This document shows, piece by piece, positions 27,877 to 35,975 of a stretch of 64,000 nucleotides of DNA; positions within the stretch are counted from its first letter, which is position 1, and each line of letters begins with the position of its first letter. The DNA is taken from assembly GCA_016699405.1 (NCBI GenBank), contig CP064972.1:4247501-4311500 (forward strand), read 5' to 3'. The notes beneath the pieces were generated by a model. It was not told where the DNA came from. It worked only from the letters and a program-made list of their open reading frames with translations, and made no database searches. Both the position numbers and the translations under genes were made by a program. This stretch comes from Holophagales bacterium (GTDB lineage: Bacteria; Acidobacteriota; Thermoanaerobaculia; Multivoradales; JAGPDF01).

Positions 27877-28988
27877 CGCGCGAAGTCTCCGGTGAGCACC
27901 GGCACGACGTGGTCGCGCACCGTCGTCTCCGGCAGACCGTAGAGCGTCGCGTAGAAGGCCGCCAGCTCGACGCGGAGGTCGAGATCGGCGAAGCGCTCGG
28001 GATGCAGCGTGCGAGCGAGCCAGAGCTGCCCGAGGATCCAGCGCGGGCCGGGCTGATCCCAGCTGCTGAAGTCGCCGGGGAAGGCGTCGAGGCGTCCGGC
28101 GCGGACCGCCGGCATCGCCGCCCAGAGCGGATCGGCGCGCAGTTGGGCGACGACCTCCCGGGAGTCTCCCCGATAGCTCGCGACGACGATGCGATCGGCA
28201 GCGAGCGCCGCCACCTGCTCGGCGGTGACGGTTCCGCCGGGCGACTCCGCGCCGGCCGCCGGCACGCCGCCGGCCTCGACGATCATCCGCGTCTGAATCC
28301 ACGCGCCCGGCGGCTGGCTGAACGTCCCTTCGCCGCCGCGCGAGCTCGCGGTGAGCAACAGCACCCGCGGTCGACCGGTCGCCGGCAGGTCGCGCAGGCG
28401 CTCCCGCACGTGAGCCAGACGCTCGCCGAAGTAGGCGACGATCCGCTCGGCACGCGGAGTGTCGTCGAACAGACGTCCGAGCACCGCCACGTCGTCGAGG
28501 AAGCGCTCCGGCGACTCGCCTTCGAGGAAGACGATCGGCAGACCGACCCGCTCGAGGGGCTCGCCGAGGCGGTCGGCCGAGACGCTCTTCAGGACGACGA
28601 CATCGGGGTGGAAGGGCGCGAGCTGCTCGACGCCGGCGCTCGACCCGCCGCCGAGGACCTTCTTGCTGCTCAGGCCCGGGTCGAGCAGGGCGAGGAAGTC
28701 GGCGGCACGCGGTTGCGAGGGCTCGGGAATCGCCACCACCCGCTCACGCGCCTGCGGGAAGAGGTAGAGCAGGTCGGCGAGCAGGCCGACGCCGCGCCCT
28801 GCCACGGCGATGCGCTGCGGCGCGCTCGCGAACTGCACGGTCCGCCCACGCGCGTCGACCAGCTCGATCGCCCGGCGTGGCGCCGGCACCCCGGTCGCGC
28901 CGGCAACCGGCGGAACCTCGCCCCGGCACGGCACGGCGACCGCGACGAGCAACGCGACGACAGCGGTCCGAGAGGCATGGGAGTGCAT
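27873..28988 (-). CDS. Periplasmic substrate-binding protein of FecB/BtuF class
   Basis: The 371-residue precursor starts at ATG 28988 with a short signal peptide (TAVVALLVAVAVPCRG); a Cys is present but the lipobox is poor. The bilobed class III fold is indicated by QRIAVAGRGVGLLADLL, FHPDVVVLKSVSADRL, VFLEGESPERFLDDVAVLGRLF and VVASYRGDSREVV. It captures the ligand for the permease/ATPase encoded downstream. No outer-membrane TonB-dependent receptor is adjacent. I examined the 128-base upstream region for a cobalamin riboswitch and saw no B12 box. Confidence 0.9.
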   Translation of the reverse strand: MHSHASRTAVVALLVAVAVPCRGEVPPVAGATGVPAPRRAIELVDARGRTVQFASAPQRIAVAGRGVGLLADLLYLFPQARERVVAIPEPSQPRAADFLALLDPGLSSKKVLGGGSSAGVEQLAPFHPDVVVLKSVSADRLGEPLERVGLPIVFLEGESPERFLDDVAVLGRLFDDTPRAERIVAYFGERLAHVRERLRDLPATGRPRVLLLTASSRGGEGTFSQPPGAWIQTRMIVEAGGVPAAGAESPGGTVTAEQVAALAADRIVVASYRGDSREVVAQLRADPLWAAMPAVRAGRLDAFPGDFSSWDQPGPRWILGQLWLARTLHPERFADLDLRVELAAFYATLYGLPETTVRDHVVPVLTGDFAR

Positions 28989-29116
28989 GAAGGGAGATCT
29001 CTCGACCGGGGTACGGGACCGGCAGCCCGGCTCCGTCCGCTCGGTCGCAATCTACCGGGAAGCGGCAGGGGCCACAACCGGGACTCCGGGCAGCGATCGA
29101 GCTCGACCCGTTCCGA

Positions 29117-29494
29117 TCAGGAACGAGGCGGAACCCCGAGCCAGGCGCAGGCGGCGTCGAGATCCTGGAAAACCCGCACCGCGACGCCGCGGTTCACCGC
29201 TACGGTCTCCCAGAACTGCGCGTCGTTGGCGCAGGACGGATGGCAGACCAAGGCGGCGCGACCGACTCCCGGCGCGATCTCGGAGATGAACGAGGCAGCC
29301 CGGAAGGTATCGACCGTGTCGAGGCGGTATTCGAGCCTCCGCTCGTCGCAGAGCAACCGCCTGTGCTGCCCCTCCGCGCACCGCGAGAGGATCGCCAGGC
29401 CGTGCTCCTGCACCTCGGCGAGACTCTCGTCGACGCCCGAGGCTTCGACGCACAGGAGATCGCCTTCCGGCTTCATGAGATATTCGATCGCCAC
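29117..29494 (-). CDS. Small STAS/SpoIIAA-like hypothetical protein
   Basis: Start chosen at GTG 29494, just after a G-rich AGGGGGGG tract; ATG 29476 is a possible alternative. The 125-residue product has the pattern of short SpoIIAA-like proteins: an N-terminal strand pair (GDLLCVEASGVDESLAEVQE), a central helix, RRLLCDERRLEYRLDTVDTFR, and a C-terminal strand-helix (VRVFQDLDAACAWLG). Such proteins are soluble and mostly uncharacterised. It lies between the ABC importer and the Rrf2 gene, on the same strand as both. Confidence 0.55.
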   Translation of the reverse strand: MAIEYLMKPEGDLLCVEASGVDESLAEVQEHGLAILSRCAEGQHRRLLCDERRLEYRLDTVDTFRAASFISEIAPGVGRAALVCHPSCANDAQFWETVAVNRGVAVRVFQDLDAACAWLGVPPRS

Positions 29495-29611
29495 GCCCCC
29501 CCTGGACGCCCGAGGCGCAACCGTCCGCATCGTGCGGCTCGCGCCGTTCGATGGAGCGTATCGAAAGCTGCGGTGGGCCGTCTCGACGGCACGCCCCGAG
29601 TGGGTTCGCGC

Positions 29612-30139
29612 TCAGTCGACCCGCGGCTCGCGTCGCGAGCGGGGACCCGCGGGCCGGCGCGGGCGCGCGGCGACACCGGGGGAGCTCTCGGGGCCGAGAA
29701 CCTTCAGCCCCTTGTGGGCCACCCGGTGATCCGGCGACGTGCCGGCCAGGGCGTCGAATCGGATCGAGGCGAGGTGCCCCTCGAGCAGCGCCGAGGCACC
29801 GGCCCAGGCACGCTGCGCCGGGCAACCCTCGGCGAGCGGGCAGGTGTGCGGCTCGGCGACGCAGGGGTTGAGGGAGATCTCCCCCTCCATCGCCTGCACC
29901 ACGTCGAGCATCGAGATCTCCGCCGCGGGCCGGGCGAGGCGAATCCCTCCGCCCTGACCGCGCGTCGTCTCGAGCAGCCCGGCGGCGCCCAGCCGGGCGA
30001 CGATCCGGCGGACGAAGGAGAGCGGCAGCAGGCGCTGGTCGGCGACGTCACGGACCTGGACGCTCGCCCCCTCCTCCAGCGTGGCGAGGTGCAGCACCGT
30101 GCGGACGGCGTAGTCGGTCTCGCGGCGAATTCCGAGCAG
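29612..30139 (-). CDS. Rrf2-family transcriptional regulator, probable CTG start
   Basis: Family proteins begin like M-x-L-R-R-E-T-D-Y-A-L-R; here that sequence appears as L-L-G-I-R-R-E-T-D-Y-A-V-R-T-V-L-H-L-A. It is preceded by GGAGG, with CTG 30139 four bases later as the only fitting start. Using the first GTG (30097) would delete helix 1 of the winged helix. The 175-residue protein continues with the recognition helix (LPLSFVRRIVARLGAAGLLETTRG) and a wing (GGIRLARPAAEISMLDVVQAMEG). Three cysteines (PCVAEPHTCPLAEGC) match the Fe-S cluster site of IscR/NsrR-type members, so it may sense NO, redox or Fe-S status. It is divergent from ompW with a palindrome between them. Confidence 0.85.
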   Translation of the reverse strand: MLGIRRETDYAVRTVLHLATLEEGASVQVRDVADQRLLPLSFVRRIVARLGAAGLLETTRGQGGGIRLARPAAEISMLDVVQAMEGEISLNPCVAEPHTCPLAEGCPAQRAWAGASALLEGHLASIRFDALAGTSPDHRVAHKGLKVLGPESSPGVAARPRRPAGPRSRREPRVD

Positions 30140-30199
30140 ATGGCCTCCGATCCAGCAGGCCGAAGTGTACCGGAAGCCCCCCGCTGCCCGCCGGAGAAG

Positions 30200-30230
30200 A
30201 TTACCTTGTTGGTAATAATACTGTTATACT
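30200..30230. promoter_or_regulatory. AT-rich palindrome and -10 element between Rrf2 gene and ompW
   Basis: ATTACC (30200-30205) and GGTAAT (30211-30216) form a perfect inverted repeat with a 5-base spacer. It lies in the only markedly AT-rich patch of the divergent intergenic region. TATACT (30225-30230) downstream is a good -10 for ompW, and TATTAT on the other strand could serve the Rrf2 gene. I infer an operator overlapping divergent promoters, most likely bound by the adjacent Rrf2 protein. Confidence 0.6.
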
Positions 30231-30300
30231 CTCCTTCAAGGGCGCCGGCGCGGCGACTCCCGCCGCGGGCCGGGCTCGAATCCAAGGAGGAGAGATCCCC

Positions 30301-30927
30301 ATGAAGAAGCTCATCGGCCTCGTGATCCTGGCGCTCGCCTTCGTGCCCGCCACCGGCAACGCCGAACCCGGCGACCTGCTCGTCCGGCTGCGCGCCGTGA
30401 AGATCAACACCGCCAACAAGTCCGACGCGATTCCGGCGCTCGGCGTGCCCGCCGACGCGATCACGGTGAGCGACAAGACCATTCCGGAAGTCGACTTCAC
30501 CTACTTCTTCACCGATCACGTGGCGGCCGAGCTGATCCTCACCGTCCCTCAGCAGCACGACGTCGAGCTGCTCGGCACCAAGCTCGGCACCTTCAAGCAC
30601 CTGCCGCCGGTGCTCGCCGCGCAGTACCACTTCGCGCCCGACGCCGCCTTCCGTCCGTACCTCGGCCTCGGCCTGAACTTCACCCTGATCTCCGACGTCA
30701 AGCTCGCGGTGCCGGGCGTCGGCAAGCTCGACCTCTCCGGCTCGAGCCTCGGCCTCGCCGCCCAGGCCGGCTTCGACGTCAAGCTCAGCGACAAGCTCTT
30801 CCTCAACGCCGACGTCAAGTACGTCAAGCTCGGCTCCGACGTGAAGCTCGCCGCGACCGGCCAGAAGGTCAGCTCGGTCGACATCGACCCCTGGCTCATC
30901 GGCCTCGGCGTCGGCTATCGCTTCTAG
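30301..30927 (+). CDS. OmpW-family outer-membrane beta-barrel protein
   Basis: ATG 30301 follows AGGAGGAGA. The 208-residue precursor has a signal peptide (MKKLIGLVILALAFVPATGNAE). It then shows alternating strands typical of the eight-stranded OmpW barrel: GDLLVRLRAVKI, TYFFTDHVAAELILTVP, AQYHFAPDAAFRPYLGLGLNFTLIS and a C-terminal ending GLGVGYRF with the terminal Phe needed for barrel assembly. OmpW forms a narrow hydrophobic channel and is often controlled by redox or NO stress, which suits the divergent Rrf2 regulator and palindrome. Tandem hairpins follow the gene. Confidence 0.92.
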   Translation: MKKLIGLVILALAFVPATGNAEPGDLLVRLRAVKINTANKSDAIPALGVPADAITVSDKTIPEVDFTYFFTDHVAAELILTVPQQHDVELLGTKLGTFKHLPPVLAAQYHFAPDAAFRPYLGLGLNFTLISDVKLAVPGVGKLDLSGSSLGLAAQAGFDVKLSDKLFLNADVKYVKLGSDVKLAATGQKVSSVDIDPWLIGLGVGYRF

Positions 30928-30935
30928 TCGCGTCG

Positions 30936-31004
30936 CCTCGGGCTCGCCTTCCAGGCCCGAGGAATCGGGCCGCCCTCACGTCCCCCCAGGACGAGGGCGG
31001 CCCG
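30936..31004. terminator. Two tandem hairpins between convergent ompW and SnoaL-like genes
   Basis: First stem: CCTCGGGC (30936-30943) with GCCCGAGG (30955-30962). Second stem: twelve paired bases at 30966-30977 and 30993-31004, starting CGGGCCGC. Neither has a clear T-run, but both are perfect and lie between converging genes, so a bidirectional termination region is likely. Confidence 0.6.
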
Positions 31005-31074
31005 CCAAGTCCCGCCCCACTCGACGTCTCCCGGCCTCCGGCGGCCAACCAGTCTCGCGGATCGGCGCCCCCAC

Positions 31075-31482
31075 CTACCCGGCGGTCGGCAGCGGAAGCC
31101 CGTGCTGGCGCAGGAAGGTGAGCTTGTCCCAGTAGCCGCGCTGGAAGACGATCTTCCCGGCAATGACGTGGAAGAAGCCGCAACCGCGCAGGCCGAGCGG
31201 ATCGCGCCATTCGAGGATCGCCCAGTCACCCTCCTCGAAGAGATTCTCGACGAGACAGACCATCGTCGCCGCGGCGAAACCCTCGGCGAACATCCGGCGA
31301 ATCGCCGCGCGGCCGACCACCGGCGACTCGGCCACCTGGTGGTTGACGGCGTCCTCGGCGTAGAACGCGGCGAGCGCCTCGACATCGGCGCGATTGAACG
31401 CCTCGACCCAGGCGGTCACCAACGCGCGTGGGCCGAGCGGTACCCACCCTCCGGGAGTGTCTCCTGACGGCAAATCGGTCAT
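31075..31482 (-). CDS. SnoaL/NTF2-like protein
   Basis: ATG 31482, behind AAGGAGC, yields 135 residues with the NTF2-like cone fold pattern: VTAWVEAFNRADVEALAAFYAEDAVNHQV, VGRAAIRRMFAEGF, DWAILEWRDP and GCGFFHVIAGKIVFQRGYWDKLTFLRQHG. This is the SnoaL-like polyketide-cyclase superfamily arrangement, whose members bind or isomerise small molecules. The ligand and reaction are unknown. A second SnoaL-like protein occurs at 38.1 kb but they differ greatly. Confidence 0.8.
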   Translation of the reverse strand: MTDLPSGDTPGGWVPLGPRALVTAWVEAFNRADVEALAAFYAEDAVNHQVAESPVVGRAAIRRMFAEGFAAATMVCLVENLFEEGDWAILEWRDPLGLRGCGFFHVIAGKIVFQRGYWDKLTFLRQHGLPLPTAG

Positions 31483-31543
31483 CGACCGTGTGCTCCTTCT
31501 TCTCGTCTTCCGGCGGCGACGCGCACGTCGCGCCGGGGGTCGT

Positions 31544-31930
31544 TCAGTAGCGACCGAGCTGCACGAGCATTGCCGCCGCGTCGAGCGCCGGGGCGAGCTT
31601 CGCCTCGACGGCGCGGAACCACTCGGCCTCGTGCCATCGCCCGTCGGGTCCGCGCTCCCCGGGCGGCTCCCATTCCTTGAATCGATAGAAGAGATCGGGG
31701 ACCGCTCGCCCGAGCGCCGCGATCTCCGCCGGGGAAAACCCCTCCGCCTGCAAGCGCTCGGCTTCGGCCAGCGCAACGGCGTAGGGCCCGCGTCGCGCGG
31801 CGAGCTCGGCGGAGCGGTCCATCTCGGCGATCAGTCCGCGCAACGCCACGGCGAGCTCGCGGAGCTGCACGCGGCGGTCGTCGTCGGCAAACCAGATCGC
31901 CAGCGAGCTCGCGTCGCCACGCTCGTTCAT
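31544..31930 (-). CDS. Helical hypothetical protein, 128 residues
   Basis: ATG 31930 behind GAGAGGGTCC. The acidic, helical protein (VQLRELAVALRGLIAEMDRSAELAARRGPYAVALAEAERLQAEGFSP in two runs) has no membrane segment or catalytic motif. A conserved-looking aromatic stretch LFYRFKEWEPPG precedes the C-terminal helix. Family not recognised; its start and codon pattern look real. It lies between the SnoaL-like and DinB-like genes. Confidence 0.6.
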   Translation of the reverse strand: MNERGDASSLAIWFADDDRRVQLRELAVALRGLIAEMDRSAELAARRGPYAVALAEAERLQAEGFSPAEIAALGRAVPDLFYRFKEWEPPGERGPDGRWHEAEWFRAVEAKLAPALDAAAMLVQLGRY

Positions 31931-31983
31931 CGGACCCTCTCACGCCATCCGGCGTCGGCTCGGCGGCTCACCGCAACCCCCGT

Positions 31984-32517
31984 TCACCGCGCGACGACCG
32001 CGGCCTCCGCCGGCCAGTCCGGCTCGGGCCGTCCCGACCAGATCCAGACGATGTAGTCGACGAGTGGCGGCTCGACGCCGAGCTCGCGGATTCGTGCGGT
32101 CACCTGACCGCGGTGGTGAGCAGAGTGCATCGCCACCTGAAGCCCCGTCTCGCCGAGACGCGGCGCGACGTAGCTCCCGCCGAGCCCGGCAGCGACTCGC
32201 GCGGCCCACGGCAGGTCGACCGGCCGCTCGAGCGACGACGCCTCGAGCCCCGCGAGCTCGCGCTGCGCCTCGGCGTGGTACGCGCGGGCCCACGCCGCGA
32301 GCGCCGCGGGCCCGAAGGTCTCGCCGCCGGCGAGATCCAACGGCCGGCCGCACCAGACGTCGAGAAAGGCGCGTTGGACGAGGTGGATGTGGTGGAGCCT
32401 GCCGCGCAGCGCTTCGTCCTCGCCGAGCGACTCGTGGGCGAGCACGACCTTCCAGACGAGCGCGTCGGCCCATTCCATGTGCCGCAGGAGGTCGACGACG
32501 AGCCGGTGTGGATCCAT
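31984..32517 (-). CDS. DinB/YfiT-like four-helix metal-binding protein
   Basis: ATG 32517 is preferred, following TAGGATCTCCCGC. The 177-residue protein begins LVVDLLRHMEWADALVWKVV, has HHIHLVQRAFLDVW and ends with LQVAMHSAHHRGQVTARIRELG, the H-x-x-H-H-R-G-Q signature of the DinB superfamily. These positions supply three histidines for a divalent metal. Members include thiol-dependent S-transferases and many unknowns. No thiol pathway gene is nearby, so function is open. Confidence 0.85.
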   Translation of the reverse strand: MDPHRLVVDLLRHMEWADALVWKVVLAHESLGEDEALRGRLHHIHLVQRAFLDVWCGRPLDLAGGETFGPAALAAWARAYHAEAQRELAGLEASSLERPVDLPWAARVAAGLGGSYVAPRLGETGLQVAMHSAHHRGQVTARIRELGVEPPLVDYIVWIWSGRPEPDWPAEAAVVAR

Positions 32518-32551
32518 GCGGGAGATCCTAGCCGTCGCCACCGGTCGGACG

Positions 32552-33058
32552 TCAATTCGCCGCCGGGGCCCTCAGCGGCTGCCGCTCGACGCGCCAGGTG
32601 CCGTCGGCCTCGCGGACGAAGATGAAGCACTCGCGGGCCCGCTCGCGCTGTAGCGTCGGAAAGCCGAAGAGCTGCGCTCGACGGAACCCCCAGAGCTCCG
32701 AGGCCGGCCGGATCAGCTCGAAGACCTCGAGCGCCTCACGCTGCCGTGCGGTGTCGTCCGCCTCGGGCGCCGAGGAGACGAAGTCGAGCGAGAACGCGTC
32801 CTGCTCGGGAAGGCGCTCGTCGTGTTCGAGGCCCCAGACGAGCATCACCGAGGTGACCTTCACCGCCCGCCCGGACGGCAGCGTCACCTCGTGCCAGAGC
32901 TTCTGGAAGGAGTCGCCGCAGCCGAACGTGAGGGCGAGCAGCGCCGCGAGAGCGAGCCGGCACCACGTGCGGCGCCGCTCCCGGCGGAGCGGCCCGACCT
33001 CAACGGGCGCGGTCCACCTTCGGCCAGCGAGAGAACGCGATGACGTAGAGCAGGACAA
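32552..33058 (-). CDS. Exported hypothetical protein (possible lipoprotein), start uncertain
   Basis: The open frame has a hydrophobic leader (RLALAALLALTFGCGDSFQ) whose Cys could be lipidated, although the residues before it are a poor lipobox. The mature part (LWHEVTLPSGRAVKVTSVMLVWGLEHDERLP; ECFIFVREADGTWRVERQPL) looks beta-rich and real. No ATG or GTG lies just before the leader. TTG 33058, inside the upstream small membrane gene, is the nearest usable codon, so the true start may be non-canonical near 32998. Function unknown. Confidence 0.55.
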   Translation of the reverse strand: MSCSTSSRSLAGRRWTAPVEVGPLRRERRRTWCRLALAALLALTFGCGDSFQKLWHEVTLPSGRAVKVTSVMLVWGLEHDERLPEQDAFSLDFVSSAPEADDTARQREALEVFELIRPASELWGFRRAQLFGFPTLQRERARECFIFVREADGTWRVERQPLRAPAAN

Positions 33059-33194
33059 GGTTGACCCCCGGAACGAACGTCAGCAGGGCGAGCCAGGGCG
33101 AGAGCCCCGCTCGCTGACAGATGCGTACCAGCGGCACCCACAGGGCCACGGCGACGAGGGCCAGGGCGAGGGTTTCCAGGAAGCCGAGCGGCAT
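33000..33194 (-). CDS. Small membrane protein, 64 residues
   Basis: ATG 33194 follows GAGGAGATCCC. Two membrane spans are evident (LETLALALVAVALWVPLV and WLALLTFVPGVNLVLLYVIAF) separated by RICQRAGLS; the tail is basic. It resembles short DUF-type two-helix proteins. The end overlaps the next exported-protein frame. Confidence 0.65.
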   Translation of the reverse strand: MPLGFLETLALALVAVALWVPLVRICQRAGLSPWLALLTFVPGVNLVLLYVIAFSRWPKVDRAR

Positions 33195-33272
33195 GGGATC
33201 TCCTCGAGGCAAGCCGCCCCGCACGCACCCGGCGTTCGACGCGCGGGTGCGGCTCGCCGGGAAGTGAAACGC

Positions 33273-34475
33273 TCACGGTGCCAGCAGCACGCCCCACATG
33301 AAGTCGAACTGCGTCGCGCCCTTGAGCACCGCTGGAATCGGCGTGCCGGTCGGATTGTACGGCAGCATCGCCCGGGCGGCGGCCGGCGTCGCGCCATCGG
33401 CGCCGAACGAGGCGTAGACGTGGCAGCCGATGCAGGACGACGCGGAGATCGTCCCGTTGCCGACGATCCGCTCGATGACCGAATTGCCCAGCACCGTCGG
33501 CGTGCCGTCGGCTGCGTTGTAGTCGACCTGGCTCGACTTGAGGCAGTAGTTCTGCCAGACCGGCGAGAGGTTCGCCTGCTTCATCCAGGCCTGGAGCGCC
33601 GGCGTCTTCGGGCAGGCGCCGTACTGCGTGTTGACCGCCGAGAGGATCGGCAGGACGACGGGGATCGTCGAGCCGAAGCTGTCCCAGCAGCCCATGCTGT
33701 CGCAGCGCCCGGGGTTCATCGCGTGCTCGAACGTCCCCCAGACCCAGTTCGGATTCTGGCGACTGCTGACATGCAACGAGACGAGGGCGTATTCGACGCC
33801 GCCGGAGCTCGCGGTGTAGTAGAGCTTCTCCACGTTGCCGACGCTGCCGAGCTGCGGGAGCCACTGGAGCATCGTCTGCACCGGCACCCAGTCGCCCTTG
33901 ACCGAGATCGACGAGGCAGGCATCACCACCTGGAAGCCCTTGGCGAAGGCGGCGGCGAGCCCGGCCTTGGTGTTCAGCCCGTGGCCGACGATGTAGTCGT
34001 ACTGCGGACGATTGCGCTTCGTCTCCTCGGCGATGCAGGGTGTCGGCGGTCCCTGCGTCGGGAAGCCGCCGACGGCGGCGTTGCCCGGCGGGGCACAGAC
34101 CACGTCGATCGGACCGTGGCTCGGGAGCGCCGGATCGGTCATCCTGCCGAGCAGGCTCGCATGGAGCCTCTTCGGCTCATCCACACCCGGCCAGTGCGGC
34201 GTCTGCGAGAAGGTGTCTTCGTCCGACGCCCAGGTCTCGAAGACGACGCGGGACGGCCGCATCGGTGAGACCGGGGCGGCGAACTGGGTGAAGAGCTGCC
34301 ACAGGAAGGCGTCGGAGCTCTGCGTCGTCCCGTCGACCGCGCCCGCACGCGCGGGCACTCCGACCGCCACTGTACCGCCGGCCGAGACCGCGGCCGCCCC
34401 CAACAACCCGCCGAGCACCGCCACCGCACCCGCGACGGCGAGCAGCCCGGCCTTTTCGATCCTCGCTCGCTTCAT
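33273..34475 (-). CDS. Exported protein with single c-type haem motif
   Basis: ATG 34475 behind a G-rich GAGGGACC. The 400-residue precursor has a signal peptide (KAGLLAVAGAVAVLGGLLGAAAVSAGG). Near the C-terminus SSCIGCHVYASFGADG contains one Cys-x-x-Cys-His haem-attachment site. The remainder (FETWASDEDTFSQTPHWPG, QMMLQWLPQL-like region, GTFEHAMNPGRCDSMGCWDSFGS) contains extra cysteines that may form disulfides, and no known catalytic motif. It would work in the periplasm, possibly as an electron carrier or haem-bound enzyme. The family is not recognised. Confidence 0.75.
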   Translation of the reverse strand: MKRARIEKAGLLAVAGAVAVLGGLLGAAAVSAGGTVAVGVPARAGAVDGTTQSSDAFLWQLFTQFAAPVSPMRPSRVVFETWASDEDTFSQTPHWPGVDEPKRLHASLLGRMTDPALPSHGPIDVVCAPPGNAAVGGFPTQGPPTPCIAEETKRNRPQYDYIVGHGLNTKAGLAAAFAKGFQVVMPASSISVKGDWVPVQTMLQWLPQLGSVGNVEKLYYTASSGGVEYALVSLHVSSRQNPNWVWGTFEHAMNPGRCDSMGCWDSFGSTIPVVLPILSAVNTQYGACPKTPALQAWMKQANLSPVWQNYCLKSSQVDYNAADGTPTVLGNSVIERIVGNGTISASSCIGCHVYASFGADGATPAAARAMLPYNPTGTPIPAVLKGATQFDFMWGVLLAP

Positions 34476-34981
34476 GGTCCCTCCCCCATTCGGTTGGACG
34501 CCCCCGGGCGATGCCGCCGCTCGGCTCTCCACCGACGCGCACCGCCCGCACGTCTCGCCGCGACGGTGCGCCACCGCTCGCCGTCGAGACGACACTCGGC
34601 ACAGCTCAGGGAACGTCAACCGGAATGAACGAACGACCGGGCGATTTCGGGCGCGCACGGCCGACCGCTCGCTCGCGCTCCCTTCGTCCGCAAGCCGAAC
34701 CGACGGTCGTCGACCGTGCACGTCGGGCGCCGGCCCCGCCCGGCGATTCGACGCGCAGGCGGGGAGCGGGAGCACACGGCCATCGCGGGTTCGGCTCCCG
34801 CCTTCCCGGGGCGGCGCGAGAGATCCCGAGCAAGACCAGTCGAGCCGACGCCCGAACTCCCGTTCTCGTTCGTCTTGGACATCAGAAGCTCACTGCCCGA
34901 TTCCACGGGAAGGATGCCAATTCCGGTTCGCCGGGAGCGCAAGAGACCGCGCCGCCCGCCTGCCAGCAAGGAGATCGAACG
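34476..34981. other. Divergent intergenic region before the SGNH-C1 peptidase locus
   Basis: About 500 bases between the minus-strand haem protein and the plus-strand SGNH gene. Frames here are Arg/Ala/Pro chance frames without ribosome binding sites. Promoters for both directions should lie here, but I cannot point to a convincing -10/-35 pair. A clear AAGGAG sits just before the SGNH start. Confidence 0.4.
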
Positions 34982-35920
34982 ATGACCGACGAAACCAGCC
35001 TGACGAGGACGCTCGAGGCGAGTCGTCACGCAGCACACCAGGCCCTCGCCCGGCGCGAGGAGGCGCTCCGACGGCGAAGCGCTGGCTTCCGGAGTCGGGC
35101 CGGGGGGGCGCAGCCACCGCTCGCCGAATTTGCCGCCCCGGCGGCCAAGATGGCCGAGGCCGGCGGTGTGGCCTCTTCCGGGGTGCTGGTGGCCGAAGGC
35201 GACTCCTGGTTCGACTACCCAGGCTGCGACGTGCTCGGCGCACTCGAGGACGACCACGGCTTCGACATCGAGTCTGTGGCGCACACGGGCGACCGGGTCG
35301 AGGACATGGCCTACTCCGGCGGCCAGCTCGACGACTTCTGCCGTCGCCTCGAACGGGTGCTGCGCCGTGGCGTGATTCCTCGCGCCGTGCTGCTGTCCGG
35401 CGGCGGCAACGACATCGCCGGCGACGAGCTCGCCGTGCTGCTCAACCACGCCGCGTCAGCGAAGCCGGGGATCAACGAGGACGTCGCCCGTGGCGTCATC
35501 GACGAGCGGCTGCGTCTCGCCTACACCTGGATCTTCGGCGCGGTGACTTCGCTCTGCCAGGAAAAACTGGGAGCCAGGATCCCCATTCTCGTGCATGGCT
35601 ACGACTACCCGGTCGCCGACGGCCGCGGCTTCTGGGGCGGCCGGTGGTTCCTGCCGGGCCCCTGGCTCGAGCCGGGATTCCGCCAGAAGGGCTTCGGCGA
35701 CCCGGCGGAACGGGCCCGACTGCTGCAGCAGCTCATCGATCGCTTCAACCAGATGCTGATCGACCTCGCTGCGCTGCCCGGTTTCTCGCACGTGCGCTTC
35801 GTGGACCTTCGCGGGACCCTCTCGACCGGCGCCGACTACCGCGATTGGTGGGCCAACGAGCTCCACCCGACCGAGCCGGGGTTCCGCCGCGTCGCCGAAC
35901 GCTTCGCCGCGCTGATTTGA
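34982..35920 (+). CDS. SGNH-fold hydrolase, first gene of peptidase locus A
   Basis: ATG 34982 follows AAGGAGATCG; 312 residues without a signal peptide. SGNH blocks are visible: AEGDSWFDYP with Ser75 (block I), LLSGGGNDIAGDE with Asn143 (block III) and NELHPTEPGFRRVAERF with His295 (block V). In block V the usual Asp three residues before His is Asn, so a Ser-His dyad is possible. The N-terminal 60 residues are helical and charged. It is homologous to the SGNH gene at 55.0 kb, sharing GDSWFDYP, GGGND, HGYDY, WLGPWL-like and NELHP blocks. The C1 peptidase gene starts 55 bases downstream. Such hydrolases cleave esters of lipids, glycans or peptides; the substrate is unknown. Confidence 0.82.
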   Translation: MTDETSLTRTLEASRHAAHQALARREEALRRRSAGFRSRAGGAQPPLAEFAAPAAKMAEAGGVASSGVLVAEGDSWFDYPGCDVLGALEDDHGFDIESVAHTGDRVEDMAYSGGQLDDFCRRLERVLRRGVIPRAVLLSGGGNDIAGDELAVLLNHAASAKPGINEDVARGVIDERLRLAYTWIFGAVTSLCQEKLGARIPILVHGYDYPVADGRGFWGGRWFLPGPWLEPGFRQKGFGDPAERARLLQQLIDRFNQMLIDLAALPGFSHVRFVDLRGTLSTGADYRDWWANELHPTEPGFRRVAERFAALI

Positions 35921-35975
35921 GGCCTGCAGCACTGCACCAACGAGCTTTCCGCCGACCACCGACACGGAGGACCGC

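Noticed and set aside
28989..29116. Cobalamin riboswitch upstream of the BtuFCD/FecBCD-type importer
   Set aside because: The interval is short and lacks the conserved B12 box and the typical GCC-x-CTG-type core. The substrate therefore stays undecided between corrinoid, haem and siderophore.
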